Of a stretch of 64,000 bases of DNA, positions 39,690 through 48,999 are shown in pieces. The stretch is from contig JACKBM010000007.1 in the NCBI GenBank assembly GCA_020634575.1, forward strand, positions 1 to 64,000, given 5' to 3'. Position 1 is the stretch's first letter; every line of letters starts with the position of its first letter. Under the pieces are notes generated by a model. That model had not been told where the DNA came from, did not search any database, and saw nothing but the letters and a program-made list of their open reading frames with translations. Source of the stretch: Ardenticatenales bacterium. GTDB taxonomy: Bacteria > Chloroflexota > Anaerolineae > Promineifilales > Promineifilaceae. The translations under genes and the position numbers were made by a program.

Positions 39690-42248
39690 CTAGTCGCCGG
39701 CGGCGGCCGCCGCGACTTTGTTTATCGCTGCCGAGAAAGTGCCCGGCAGGAAGGGTGTTCCCTGCAAAAGACCGAGACCGGCCGGTGTCTTGCCATCCAC
39801 GCTGACCTTCACCGTCAGGCTCTGGCCCGCCGCTGCCACGTCAACCATCGCCCCATCTGTAACCCCCAGCTTACTCGCATCCGTCGCGTGCAGGTGCAGG
39901 GTGGGGCCGACGATACGTGCCGCCAGCAGCTCAGACTTGTCAACCAGTGTGCCACTGGCATAGGTGGCCGGCACATGAATGAGCTGCAGCCCATCACCTT
40001 TATCCGTTGGCAGCACCGGCAATTCATAAGCTGCGCCACCGCTGGCCGGCCATTGCTGGCCGATACCGGCATTGTTATCGTAAGAGGTGCCGCCGTAGTA
40101 AAGATCATCGCGGCCAATGATCGGCCACTGCTCAACCCGGCGAGCCAGGCTGCGGTAGCTCAACTCGCTGTACTGGCTGACGTGTGCCGCCATTTCCTTG
40201 AAAACCAGGGCCGCCGCGTAGGGTGCTTTGCCCAGGTCCAGCATTGCCCCCAACTGGGCCAGAATCTGCCAGTCTGCCTGGCTCTGGCCCCGGGCCGGGA
40301 TGGCCGGGTAGAAGCGTTGAACACGACGCTCACCGCTGGTATACGTCCCTTCCCGCTCAGCCCAACTCTGCGCCGGCAGAACCACATCGGCCTGCGCCGC
40401 CGTCGCCGTCAGGAAAAGCTCCTGGACGACGGTGAAGCCAACCTGGCCCAGGCTCGCCAAAGCGCCATCGCCTATTGGGTCTGCGCCAACCAGGTAGAGA
40501 GCTTCCAGCTCGCCATTCGCTGCTGCGGCCAGGATTTCTGGCTGCGACATACCCACTTCGCTGAGCGACTCATAACCCGGGCCAAACGCCGGGTGCACGC
40601 CCATATCCCAGGCGCCCTGGCTGTTGTTATGCGGCCAGACCGGAATCAGGCCATTGTTCTTACCACCCGCATGGTTGGCCGCATCGCCATTGGAAAGCAG
40701 CAGGAAGTTGGCCAGATGCTGGGCCAGCACCGCGCTTTCATCGTAAGTCAGCCCTTCATTGCCGAAGAAGATGACCAGGTTATTTGCTTTGACCAACGTC
40801 TCGGCCGCCAGCTGCGTCGGGCCGGGATCTTCGCCTATACCTTCAATCTTGGCGGCATTCAGCAGCGCGTGAACGCTGGCCAATGCGCCACCGGGGCCAT
40901 GATGTATAAGCTGCGTGGCCGACTTGTCCAGCCGGGTGGGCCGGCCGCTCACGACGACCAGCGCCGCACCGCGTTCCGCTGCCTGCTTGACGCGCAGCCA
41001 CCAGATCGGCGCCGCATTGTGCAGGTCCGAGGCAACAACCAGGATGGCATCACCCTTGCCCAGATCGGCCAGGTTGCTGTCCGCCGCTACGCCGAACTTA
41101 GCCACGACGTCGCCACCCGCCATACGCGGGTCAGCCACATCGATGTGATTACTGCCCAGACCCTGACGGAACAGTTTCTGGAACAGATAAAGATCTTCAT
41201 TACCGAGCCGGTCATTGGCCAGACCGGCCGCTTTTGCGCCAGCCGCTTTCAGCTTGCCGGCTACCAGTTTCAGCGCCTCATCCCAGCTCGCCTCGACCAG
41301 CTGGCCATTCTTGCGCACCAGGGGCGTCGTCAGACGCTCATCTGATTCCGCGAAGTGGTAAACGAAGCGGCCTTTGTCGCAAATCCAGATCTCGTTGACC
41401 TGTTCATTCTGGCGCGGCATGACGCGTTTGATGACCATACGGCCTTCAGATTTGGCTTCACGCCGGGTGCTGAAGGTGATATTGCAACCCACCGGGCATT
41501 GCGCACACAGGCTGGCGGAGGAGGTTAACTCCCAGGGCCGAGCGCCAAAGCGGAAGTCCGCCGTCGTTAGCGCCCCCACCGGACAGATATCAGTGGTATT
41601 GCCACTCCAAATGCTGTCAAAGCCGGGCTCTGACAGCGTGGCGATCTCCAGGCTGCGCCCCCGATTGTGGAAGCTGATGACCGGATCGGCCACGATCTCG
41701 CTCTGGAAACGAACGCAGCGCCCACATTGGATACAACGCTCCCGGTCCAGATAGATGAGTTCGCCCAGGGGCACATGCTTGTCTAGCTGAATCTTGTCGC
41801 TGAAATCAAAACGGCTGACCCCATTACCATGGGCCATGGTCAGATTCTGCAGCGGGCATTCGCCGCCTTTGTCGCAGATGGGGCAATCCAGTGGATGGCT
41901 GGTCAGCAGGAACTCAATCACGTTCTCGCGGGCCGCATCAACCACTTTGGTCTCGCCGCGCACCACCATCCCTTCACTGACCTCAACCGTACAGCCTGTC
42001 TCCAGGCCCCGGAACATCAGCTTGGGCGAGCCATCCTCTTCCAGCATCAATTCGCCGGTGGCCCGATCGCGCATCGGCCGGCCGATTTCGACCAGACACA
42101 TGCGGCACATACCGACGGGCGCCATTTTGGGATGGTAGCAGAAGACGGGGATGTCGATCCCGACCTTCTTGGCGGCGTCGACAACCAGCGTTCCTTTCGG
42201 GACGGAGACTTCGATGCCATCAATCGTTAGCGTAACCAGATCACTCAT
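39690..42248 (-). CDS. nuoG: NADH-quinone oxidoreductase subunit G
   Basis: 852 residues. The N-terminal 2Fe-2S domain (FCYHPKMAPVGMCRMCLVE) is followed by the C/H-ligated cluster region HPLDCPICDKGGECPLQN, ERCIQCGRCVRFQ and CPVGALT, then a molybdopterin-oxidoreductase-like domain beginning CAQCPVGCNITF. The C-terminal part (LHATDASKLGVTDGAMVDV) is the molydopterin-dinucleotide-binding fold, here structural. Electrons run from NuoF/E through this subunit. Length is usual. Confidence 0.97.
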   Translation of the reverse strand: MSDLVTLTIDGIEVSVPKGTLVVDAAKKVGIDIPVFCYHPKMAPVGMCRMCLVEIGRPMRDRATGELMLEEDGSPKLMFRGLETGCTVEVSEGMVVRGETKVVDAARENVIEFLLTSHPLDCPICDKGGECPLQNLTMAHGNGVSRFDFSDKIQLDKHVPLGELIYLDRERCIQCGRCVRFQSEIVADPVISFHNRGRSLEIATLSEPGFDSIWSGNTTDICPVGALTTADFRFGARPWELTSSASLCAQCPVGCNITFSTRREAKSEGRMVIKRVMPRQNEQVNEIWICDKGRFVYHFAESDERLTTPLVRKNGQLVEASWDEALKLVAGKLKAAGAKAAGLANDRLGNEDLYLFQKLFRQGLGSNHIDVADPRMAGGDVVAKFGVAADSNLADLGKGDAILVVASDLHNAAPIWWLRVKQAAERGAALVVVSGRPTRLDKSATQLIHHGPGGALASVHALLNAAKIEGIGEDPGPTQLAAETLVKANNLVIFFGNEGLTYDESAVLAQHLANFLLLSNGDAANHAGGKNNGLIPVWPHNNSQGAWDMGVHPAFGPGYESLSEVGMSQPEILAAAANGELEALYLVGADPIGDGALASLGQVGFTVVQELFLTATAAQADVVLPAQSWAEREGTYTSGERRVQRFYPAIPARGQSQADWQILAQLGAMLDLGKAPYAAALVFKEMAAHVSQYSELSYRSLARRVEQWPIIGRDDLYYGGTSYDNNAGIGQQWPASGGAAYELPVLPTDKGDGLQLIHVPATYASGTLVDKSELLAARIVGPTLHLHATDASKLGVTDGAMVDVAAAGQSLTVKVSVDGKTPAGLGLLQGTPFLPGTFSAAINKVAAAAAGD

Positions 42249-42268
42249 AGTCTGACCTTGTGCGAACT

Positions 42269-43537
42269 TTAATCAGCCGGAACTGCTTCAGGGCGGGCCT
42301 GGGCCACCTTGGCCTGAAATTCCGGCATAAAATGCTTGACAAAGGAAATCACCGGGCTGGTGGCAAATTCGCCGAGCGCACAGAGACATTTCCCCTGAAT
42401 ATTACGGGCTACGCTCTGGAGCACTTCCAGGTCCCGGGGCGTGCCGTGCCCGTGATAGATGCGGTGGAGCAGCTTGTCCAACCAGAAGGTCCCTTCCCGG
42501 CAAGGCGTACATTTGCCGCACGACTCATGCTTGAAGAAGTGGGTCGCCTTCAGCGCCGCCCAGACCATGTCGGTGTCCTCATCCATCACGATGACAGAAG
42601 CAGAACCCATCATCGAGCCAAAGGGCTGCAAGCCATCAAAAGAGATGGGTGCATCCAACGCTTCGGCGGTGACAACGGGACCGGAACCGCCGGAGGGCAG
42701 CATCGCCTTCATCTGCTTGCCACCGCGCACACCACCCGCCATATCGTAAATCAGCTCGCGGTAGGTGGTTTTGCCCATGATAACTTCGTAGTTGCCTGGC
42801 TTCTCGACGTGGCCGCTCAGGCAAACGATCTTCGGCCCCGGGCTCTTGTCATCGCCCAGATCCAGGTACCAGTCCGGCCCATTAACAACAATGGGGGGAA
42901 TGTTGCAGAGGGTCTCGGTGTTGTTGACCACGGTGGGCTTGCCATAAAGCCCTTCCACCGCCGGAAACGGCGGTTTGGACCAGGGCTGGCCAATCTTGCC
43001 CATAAGCGAATTTAACAACGCGGTCTCTTCGCCACAGATGTAGGCGCCGGCGCCAAAATGGGCAAAAAATTCACAATCCCAACCCGAGCCGCAGATATCT
43101 TTGCCGATGAATCCTTGGGCGCGGGCATCCTTGAGCGCTTGCTCAAAATTGACGCCGATATCCATAAATTCGCCGCGGAAATAGTTGAAGACCCGGTTGG
43201 CGCCGATGGCGTAAGCAGCAATTAAGGCACCTTCAATGATCTGGTGCGGGTTGTAGGTGCTCAGCTCACGGTCCTTGAAAGTGCCGGTCTCTGATTCGTC
43301 CGTGTTGATGACGACATATTTAGGGCCGTCACCTTTGGGGACAAAGGACCATTTGATACCGGCCGGAAAACCAGCCCCACCCCGGCCCTTCACATTGGCC
43401 TTCTTCACCAGCTCAATCAGCTCGCCACGGTCCATGCTGACCGCTTTCTTGAGCGCTTCATACCCGCCATTGGCCAGGTAAACATCGATCTGATGAATAT
43501 TCTCAATGTCGCGATGTCGTAACAGAATATGAGCCAT
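42269..43537 (-). CDS. nuoF: NADH-quinone oxidoreductase subunit F
   Basis: 422 residues from the ATG at 43537, with AGAGGAA upstream. It binds NADH, FMN and one 4Fe-4S cluster: GRGGAGFPAGIKWSFVPK (NADH/FMN), FEQALKDARAQGFIG, GAGAYICGEETALLNSLMG (FMN) and ESCGKCTPCREGTFW for cluster N3. It is the electron entry subunit. It follows nuoE after a 115-base gap that carries an inverted repeat. Confidence 0.98.
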   Translation of the reverse strand: MAHILLRHRDIENIHQIDVYLANGGYEALKKAVSMDRGELIELVKKANVKGRGGAGFPAGIKWSFVPKGDGPKYVVINTDESETGTFKDRELSTYNPHQIIEGALIAAYAIGANRVFNYFRGEFMDIGVNFEQALKDARAQGFIGKDICGSGWDCEFFAHFGAGAYICGEETALLNSLMGKIGQPWSKPPFPAVEGLYGKPTVVNNTETLCNIPPIVVNGPDWYLDLGDDKSPGPKIVCLSGHVEKPGNYEVIMGKTTYRELIYDMAGGVRGGKQMKAMLPSGGSGPVVTAEALDAPISFDGLQPFGSMMGSASVIVMDEDTDMVWAALKATHFFKHESCGKCTPCREGTFWLDKLLHRIYHGHGTPRDLEVLQSVARNIQGKCLCALGEFATSPVISFVKHFMPEFQAKVAQARPEAVPAD

Positions 43538-43560
43538 CTCTGTTCCTCTAAAGAACAAAT

Positions 43561-43643
43561 GCCGCGAATTGCGCGAATACTTCGCTTCACTCAGTACAAA
43601 TCTTCGCTAAAACACATTCGTGTCAATTAGCGTAATTCGCGGC
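43561..43643. repeat. Inverted repeat in the nuoE-nuoF gap
   Basis: GCCGCGAATTGCGC (43561-43574) pairs with GCGTAATTCGCGGC (43630-43643), 13 of 14 bases. The intervening 55 bases are AT-rich. Similar CCGCGAATTACGC-type repeats occur between genes in other genomes (from memory). A related-looking GCCGCAGATTCCGC stretch is near 49970. Confidence 0.6.
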
Positions 43644-43652
43644 TTAATCCTC

Positions 43653-44180
43653 TTAGTTGTAGAAGGCGGCGATGCGCTCGACTACGGTCGGGTCGCCTTT
43701 ACCGGCCGCTGCTTCAGCTCGCAGCCGCTCAATCAGCCGATCAAAGCTGGCTTCATCCAGCTTCTCTTCAAATTTCAGATTACACTGCAACATCGGCGCC
43801 TTGTCACAGGCCCCCAGGCACATCACCGGAATAACCGTGAACAGCCCATCCTCAGTCGTGCCGTGGGGCTCAATGCCCAGCTTCCGGCAGGCCATCTCGA
43901 CAAATTCATCCGCCCCACAAAGGGCGCAGGCCAGGTCGTTGCAGATTTCCAGCACAAATTTGCCGGTTTTTTCCTCATGGTAGAGGGTGTAGAAGCCCGC
44001 CAGCATCAGCACATGGGTCGGGTCGATATCCAGGATTTCGGCCACTTCGCGCATCGCCCCTTTGGTCATGTACCCGTATTCGTTCTGAGCCAGGTGCATG
44101 AGCGGCAGCACCGCAGACAACGTGTCCGGGTAACGCGCCAGCAAAACCTCAATCTCTTTTGCGTACTTTTCCTTAATCAC
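43653..44180 (-). CDS. nuoE: NADH-quinone oxidoreductase subunit E
   Basis: 175 residues with a helical N-terminus (LPLMHLAQNEYGYMTKGAMREVAEIL) and a thioredoxin-like 2Fe-2S domain: CNDLAC and CLGACDKAP supply the four cysteine ligands of cluster N1a. It forms the NADH-oxidising tip with NuoF. A 91-base gap to nuoD contains a 10-bp stem (GCCGATTTGG at 44214-44223 with CCAAATCGGC at 44252-44261). Confidence 0.97.
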   Translation of the reverse strand: MIKEKYAKEIEVLLARYPDTLSAVLPLMHLAQNEYGYMTKGAMREVAEILDIDPTHVLMLAGFYTLYHEEKTGKFVLEICNDLACALCGADEFVEMACRKLGIEPHGTTEDGLFTVIPVMCLGACDKAPMLQCNLKFEEKLDEASFDRLIERLRAEAAAGKGDPTVVERIAAFYN

Positions 44181-44271
44181 AGCAATACTCCGCTTAACCG
44201 TGTGCCGTAACTCGCCGATTTGGATAGTTCATTCATACAGTCAATACCTCGCCAAATCGGCAAGCGGGGTA

Positions 44272-45534
44272 CTAGCGATCAATTTCACCCAGGACGATAT
44301 CAACCGAACCAATGATCGACACCAGGTCAGCCACATAACAATCTGTGGCCATCTGCGGCAGCGAGGCCAGGGCCACGTAGGACGGCGTCCGGAAATGAGC
44401 CCGCGCCGGTTTGGGACCGCCGTCGCCGCGCAGGTAGCAGGCGAACTGGCCGCGGGGCGACTCGATCGCCTGGTAAACATACCCTTTCGGCGCCGGGAAG
44501 CCTTCCGTCCACAACTTAAAATGATGGATCACCGCTTCCATGCTCCGCCCCAACTCTGAACGCTTGGGCGGCACAATTTTGCGATCATCCGAATTTACGG
44601 AACCTTTGGGCAATTTGTCCATCGCCTGCTGGATGATGCGCAGACTTTCGTGCATCTCACGCATCCGGCAGCGATAACGCGCATACACGTCACCGTCGGT
44701 CTCCAACGGCACGTCAAACTCATACTTTTCGTAGCCGCAATACGGCATCCGCTTGCGCAGGTCGAGGTCCACGCCGGAGCCGCGCAGGCTGGCGCCAGTT
44801 AAACCCCAGGCCAGGGCATCTTCACCGGAGATGTAGCCCACCTCTTTGGTACGCTGCAAAAAGATCGGATTGTTCTTGAGCAGCGCCTCGTAATCGGCGA
44901 TGCGGCTGGGGAAGAAATCAAGGAACTGGCGTACGGCCGGCTCAAACTCTTCCGGCACATCCCGCCAGAGGCCACCCGGCCGGAAATAGCTAACCATCAT
45001 CCGCTGCCCGGCGCACATTTCGAACAGATCCAGAATGTATTCGCGCTCGCGGAAGCAATAGAGGAAGACCGACATCGCCGCCAGGTCCAGGGCATGGGTA
45101 CCCAGCCAGACCAGGTGGCTGGAAATACGCTGCAGCTCCGCCAGGATAACCCGGAGCGCCTGGGCCCGGGGCGGCGCCTCGATACCCAACAGCTTCTCCA
45201 CCGCCAGAATGTAGCCAAGATTGTTCGACATCGGCGACAGATAGTCCAGGCGGTCGGTCATGACCAGACCCTTGGTGTAGCTCTTGGACTCCATCGTCTT
45301 CTCCACACCGGTGTGCAGGAAGCCAATGTCCGGGGCCAGGTTGACGACAGTTTCGCCATCCAGTTCCAGCAGCAGGCGGAGAACGCCGTGGGTGCTGGGA
45401 TGCTGCGGCCCCATGCTGAGCAGCATATGCTCCTCAGACTCAATGTTCATTAATGTGTCGAACTTGTTGCGTTTTAGCTCTTCAACCGTGACTTCACGGA
45501 AGTTTTCGCCATTGAATTCTCGTTCTGCCATCAT
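44272..45534 (-). CDS. nuoD: NADH-quinone oxidoreductase subunit D
   Basis: 420 residues. MGPQHPSTHGVLRLLLELDGE is the quinone-binding loop with the conserved His, and the C-terminal IIGSVDIVLGEIDR ends as in the family. It derives from hydrogenase large subunits but lacks the metal ligands. With NuoB it forms the quinone reduction site. The start overlaps the nuoC stop (TAATG); a second ATG directly follows the first. Confidence 0.98.
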   Translation of the reverse strand: MMAEREFNGENFREVTVEELKRNKFDTLMNIESEEHMLLSMGPQHPSTHGVLRLLLELDGETVVNLAPDIGFLHTGVEKTMESKSYTKGLVMTDRLDYLSPMSNNLGYILAVEKLLGIEAPPRAQALRVILAELQRISSHLVWLGTHALDLAAMSVFLYCFREREYILDLFEMCAGQRMMVSYFRPGGLWRDVPEEFEPAVRQFLDFFPSRIADYEALLKNNPIFLQRTKEVGYISGEDALAWGLTGASLRGSGVDLDLRKRMPYCGYEKYEFDVPLETDGDVYARYRCRMREMHESLRIIQQAMDKLPKGSVNSDDRKIVPPKRSELGRSMEAVIHHFKLWTEGFPAPKGYVYQAIESPRGQFACYLRGDGGPKPARAHFRTPSYVALASLPQMATDCYVADLVSIIGSVDIVLGEIDR

Positions 45535-46058
45535 TAATCCTTGGCGTACGGCTTCTTGGCATCGATCTCCTGCCAGTTGAAGGAGAACTGCACTTCTTCG
45601 TAGCCGAGCGGATAATCTTTGCGGAGGGGGTGGCCCTGCCAGTCATGGGGCAGGAAGAGGCGGCGCAGGCTGGTGTTACCGGCCGGTCTGATACCCATCA
45701 TGTCAAACACTTCCATCTCCAGCCAGGTGGCGATGGGCCAGATATCAGCCAGCGTCTCCGGACCATCATCCGGATCTTCCACCCAGCAGCGCAACCGCAG
45801 CCGGTGATTGGTCTTGAGCGAAAACATGTGGTAGCTCATAGCAAACCGGGGAAACTCCGGATAATAATCGTCCGCCACCACATCTTCAAGCAGTTCGTAC
45901 TTCAGCTCCGGGTCATCCCGCAGCAGCTGACAGATCGGCTTTACCTGAGCCATATCGACCAGCAAGGTCCGCTCACCCCGAAAATCCACGATCTCTTCAA
46001 TCGCTTCCGGGAACGCCGCCTGAACTCTGGCAGTGACTTTGTCATCAATTGCGCTCAT
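45534..46058 (-). CDS. nuoC: NADH-quinone oxidoreductase subunit C
   Basis: 174 residues of the 30-kDa subunit family: FAMSYHMFSLKTNHRLRLRCWVED, then WLEMEVFDMMGIRPAGNTSLRRLFLPHDWQGHPLRKDYPLG, the diagnostic C-terminal signature. It is a separate gene from nuoD, unlike the fused form in E. coli. It bridges the hydrophilic arm next to NuoD. Confidence 0.97.
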   Translation of the reverse strand: MSAIDDKVTARVQAAFPEAIEEIVDFRGERTLLVDMAQVKPICQLLRDDPELKYELLEDVVADDYYPEFPRFAMSYHMFSLKTNHRLRLRCWVEDPDDGPETLADIWPIATWLEMEVFDMMGIRPAGNTSLRRLFLPHDWQGHPLRKDYPLGYEEVQFSFNWQEIDAKKPYAKD

Positions 46059-46066
46059 ATGCGTCC

Positions 46067-46549
46067 CTAATTCCAGTGATCGAGTTTTTCGGTGCGGATC
46101 TTCTCGTGCAATGTCATGATCCCGTCGATCAATGCCTCCGGGCGTGGTGGGCAGCCCGCCACGTAGACGTCTACCGGCACAATTTCATCCACGCCCTGCA
46201 CAATGGCATAGTTATTAAAAACACCGCCACAGGAAGCACAATCGCCCATGGCAATGACCCACTTCGGCCCCGGCATCTGGTCATAAAGGCGGCGCACTAC
46301 CGGCGCCATCTTGCGCGACACCCGCCCCGCCACAATCATCAGGTCAGATTGGCGCGGCGACGGCCGGTTGAGCTCCATGCCAAAACGAGAAGCATCATAA
46401 TGCGCCGCCTGCGAGCCCATCATCTCAATGGCACAGCAGGCCAAACCAAACAGCATCGGCCACATCGCGTTGGTCCGACCCCAATTGATGAGATCCTCCA
46501 ACCGCGTCGTGACGATGCCCATATCGCCAAGTTTTTGTTCTATTCCCAT
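46067..46549 (-). CDS. nuoB: NADH-quinone oxidoreductase subunit B
   Basis: 160 residues starting at the ATG at 46549 (AAGGAG 8 bases upstream), overlapping nuoA by 10 bases. It holds the terminal 4Fe-4S cluster N2: [10 protein letters not shown] with the adjacent cysteine pair, CASCGG and GCPPRPE. It hands electrons to quinone at the interface with NuoD. Confidence 0.98.
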   Translation of the reverse strand: MGIEQKLGDMGIVTTRLEDLINWGRTNAMWPMLFGLACCAIEMMGSQAAHYDASRFGMELNRPSPRQSDLMIVAGRVSRKMAPVVRRLYDQMPGPKWVIAMGDCASCGGVFNNYAIVQGVDEIVPVDVYVAGCPPRPEALIDGIMTLHEKIRTEKLDHWN

Positions 46550-46911
46550 TCCAGAACTCCTTTGCGCCAGACCCAAATATCACCCAGGACAAAAATCACC
46601 AGGAATATCAGAATCGCGCCCAGCCCGAAGAGGCCTAACTGCCGCATCACGATGACATAGGGAACCAGAAGAATAATGTCAACATCAAAGAGAATAAAAA
46701 GCACCGCGACCCGGTAAAACTTGACCGGCATCCGGCGCTGCGCCTCGCCAATGGCCGTCATACCCGATTCGTACGGGGTCGCCTTCCGGTTGTTGGGCCG
46801 CCGGGGGCCCAGGCTGACCGAAAGGATCGGCAAGAGCAAGGCAAAGAAAATCGCCACCCCCAGAAGGACGGCAACAGGTAGATAGAGACTGAGCAGTTGT
46901 TCGTTCGTCAT
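46540..46911 (-). CDS. nuoA: NADH-quinone oxidoreductase subunit A
   Basis: 123 residues, three membrane helices with the intervening loop [44 protein letters not shown], whose ESG and D residues are typical. It caps the quinone chamber with NuoH, J and K. First gene of the operon, about 170 bases after the putative promoter start. Confidence 0.97.
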   Translation of the reverse strand: MTNEQLLSLYLPVAVLLGVAIFFALLLPILSVSLGPRRPNNRKATPYESGMTAIGEAQRRMPVKFYRVAVLFILFDVDIILLVPYVIVMRQLGLFGLGAILIFLVIFVLGDIWVWRKGVLEWE

Positions 46912-47041
46912 TGAGTGAAACCTGCCTCGTAGGTAAACCGTGGTATATCCCTAAATGTCCTGAGAGCCTGAAGTGGGAACGGCTTCCTTGAGGTGAAGCG
47001 TAATGACTTATTGCCTTTTAAGGGACCCTTTACGCCTCGCC

Positions 47042-47062
47042 AAAAGCCTGTGGGACACAGGC
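47042..47062 (-). promoter_or_regulatory. Hairpin with short T-run in the nuo leader
   Basis: GCCTGTG (47046-47052) and CACAGGC (47056-47062) form a perfect 7-bp stem with a 3-base loop, followed leftward by TTTT. It lies after the putative nuo promoter, so it could act as an attenuator. It could also terminate read-through from the glycosyltransferase gene upstream. Confidence 0.5.
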
Positions 47063-47089
47063 AAAGATATTGCCTAGGTAGACCTGTGC

Positions 47090-47118
47090 ATTTTATCACA
47101 AGGGTTGGGGGCTAGCAA
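47090..47118 (-). promoter_or_regulatory. Putative promoter of the nuo operon
   Basis: Minus strand: TTGCTA (47113-47118, 4 of 6), a 17-base spacer, TAAAAT (47090-47095, 5 of 6). The next start codon downstream is nuoA. Confidence 0.55.
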
Positions 47119-47131
47119 AAATCCAGGGTCC

Positions 47132-48307
47132 TTAAAGCGTGGCAAAAAATGTGGCAGTCTGCCGGGCAATATGGTCCCAGCGGAACTGTTCAGCCAGCTG
47201 CGCCGCCGCCCTGCCCAGTTGTAGACGCTGGTCTGGTTGGGCCGCTAACTGTTCGATGGCGCGGCCCAGGGCGAGCGCGTTAGCGGGCGGCACCAGGTGA
47301 ACCGCCGCGCTGTCGCTGAGTTCGGGGAGGGGACCGGCCGGTTCCGTCGTCACCGTCGGCCGCCCGTGCGCCAGTGCCGCCATCAACGTCCCCCGCCGCA
47401 ACGAAGCCCCATCTTTATAGGGCAGCACCATCAGATCAACCGCCGCCAGATGCTGCGACGTCGCCTCATCCGGCAAAAAGCCAGTGAAATGAACGCGCGA
47501 CCGCAACTCGTGGCGCTCAATGAGGCCATCCAGCTGCCCGGCAAATTGCTGATTGTTCAATGGGTCACTGGCCCCCGTGCGCCCACCCACAAAAAGCAGA
47601 TGGTAATGGGCCGGCAGACCAGCCAACGCCTCCAGCAAGGTATCCGCTCCCTTGCTCTCATTCAGAAAACCGAAGTAGCCCAGCAGAAAATCATCAAGGC
47701 CCAGCCCCAATTCCGCCCTTACCCCGGCCACTGCGGCCGCATCGGTTGGGCAAACGGCGATGTTACTGCCAATGGGAATGCGCGCCAGGTGCGCGGCCTG
47801 CCCGGCCAACGCCGCTTCGTCGGCTCGATTGGTCACAATCACGCCATGAGCCGTTCGCGCCAGCCGCCGCACCGTCCAGTCCCGCAATCTGCCTGCTTTG
47901 GGAAACAGATAGGGCACCCGCAGATCATGAAACGTCACCACCGTTCGGCACAGGCCATTCAACCGCCAGGGCGCAAAATTGATGGCCGGCACCCGCATGT
48001 TATACGCCGCCGCCTGATACTGGATGTTGACCACATCCAGCCCAAACCGTTCGATAATATCGGCCAGCAGATTGATGTCGCGCCAATACCAGCGCCGGGC
48101 GCGAGGATGCAGTTGGGCAAACGGCAGGGGAACGGGCTCGGCCAGCGAGGCCAGGGAGCGATCCGTCGTTTCCGGCCGCGCCTCCCGGCTGGTGATGATG
48201 TGGATTTCATGCCCTTCAGCCGCCAGCGCCCGCGCCAACTCCTGCGTGAACGCGCCCACCCCACCCTGCATCGGCGGATACTCGCCGCTAACCAAACCAA
48301 TCTTCAT
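47132..48307 (-). CDS. GT4-family glycosyltransferase
   Basis: About 391 residues from the ATG at 48307 (MKIGLVSGEYPPMQGGVGAFTQELARALAAEGHEIHIITS), the classic GT4 opening. The C-terminal half has FLLGYFGFLNESKGADTLLEALAGL and DLMVLPYKDGASLRRGTLMAALAHGRPTVTT. A longer frame to 48373 runs through a hairpin repeat and is rejected. A perfect TATAAT lies at 48314-48319, 7 bases before the ATG, which would make a leaderless mRNA. Donor and acceptor are unknown. Confidence 0.85.
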   Translation of the reverse strand: MKIGLVSGEYPPMQGGVGAFTQELARALAAEGHEIHIITSREARPETTDRSLASLAEPVPLPFAQLHPRARRWYWRDINLLADIIERFGLDVVNIQYQAAAYNMRVPAINFAPWRLNGLCRTVVTFHDLRVPYLFPKAGRLRDWTVRRLARTAHGVIVTNRADEAALAGQAAHLARIPIGSNIAVCPTDAAAVAGVRAELGLGLDDFLLGYFGFLNESKGADTLLEALAGLPAHYHLLFVGGRTGASDPLNNQQFAGQLDGLIERHELRSRVHFTGFLPDEATSQHLAAVDLMVLPYKDGASLRRGTLMAALAHGRPTVTTEPAGPLPELSDSAAVHLVPPANALALGRAIEQLAAQPDQRLQLGRAAAQLAEQFRWDHIARQTATFFATL

Positions 48308-48331
48308 CCCGCCATTATAACGATAACGTAC

Positions 48332-48352
48332 AGACGCGCCGCTGGCGCGTCT
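48332..48352. repeat. Hairpin repeat copy 1 (AGACGCGCC family)
   Basis: AGACGCGCC (48332-48340) and GGCGCGTCT (48344-48352) pair perfectly around GCT. It is the same family as the terminator stem 37 bases to the right. Confidence 0.7.
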
Positions 48353-48383
48353 CTCTCTTCCCATCCAATACATCCATCACGAC

Positions 48384-48409
48384 AAAAAAAGACGCGCCGC
48401 GGCGCGTCT
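48384..48409 (-). terminator. Rho-independent terminator of the RHH-like gene
   Basis: AGACGCGCCGCGGCGCGTCT (48390-48409) is a perfect 20-bp palindrome followed on the minus strand by seven T (48390-48384). It lies 36 bases past the stop of the gene at 48445. Confidence 0.85.
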
Positions 48410-48444
48410 CTACGGGGATGATTTCAATTTTGGCGAACGGCGGA

Positions 48445-48801
48445 TCAATCCACCAACAATTCGGCCGGCAACGGCACCGGGTGGCCGCGCCATTTCAACA
48501 GGGCAAAGGCATAGGAGCGGCGCAGCGTCAGAAAATCAGCCCGTTCCTGCTGGTCGGTGAGAGGGCGCTCATAGGGCAGCTCACCCATCGCCACCTGCCA
48601 AAGCTCCTGATCACCCAACCGGCCCAGGCCGATCAGATCATCGTGAAATTCAAAGGGTACCTTGGCCAATGAGGGCGGCATCCCATTGCGCACACAGCGG
48701 ATAACCGCGCACTCAACTGTTTCTCCGGCAGCCCGGGCTACCTGGCGTAAACGCTCATACAGTTCTACCGGTAAATTAACAGCGATTGTCTCTTCATACA
48801 T
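48445..48801 (-). CDS. RHH-like DNA-binding or antitoxin-type protein, 118 residues
   Basis: The N-terminus (ETIAVNLPVELYERLRQVARAAGETVECAVIR) looks like a ribbon-helix-helix fold: a short beta strand and two helices as in CopG/Arc-type proteins. The remaining 70 residues (SLAKVPFEFHDDLIGLGRLGDQELWQVAMGELP) do not match anything I know. GGGAG precedes the start. No partner toxin gene is adjacent, so it is probably a stand-alone regulator. It has its own terminator, and a possible promoter (TTCACT-16-TAAAAT) lies about 90-120 bases upstream. Confidence 0.6.
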   Translation of the reverse strand: MYEETIAVNLPVELYERLRQVARAAGETVECAVIRCVRNGMPPSLAKVPFEFHDDLIGLGRLGDQELWQVAMGELPYERPLTDQQERADFLTLRRSYAFALLKWRGHPVPLPAELLVD

Positions 48802-48999
48802 GGTGACACACTCCCGTCCATGTCAGCGATGCAGCCCGACGACAACGGAGTTGCCCGATTTGCCCACACAGAACTTCATCAAGATGTTACCTATTTTACA
48901 GAAAGTTAAATAAAAGTGAACGAGTAGTACTGGTACTTTTGTTATGCCCGCTATAATAGCGACGCTGGCCAGGTGTAGCCAGAAATTTGGAGGTGTGCA

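Noticed and set aside
39888..41345. 485-codon plus-strand frame opposite nuoG
   Set aside because: It is a mirror of nuoG; residues show no plausible fold and there is no ribosome-binding site.
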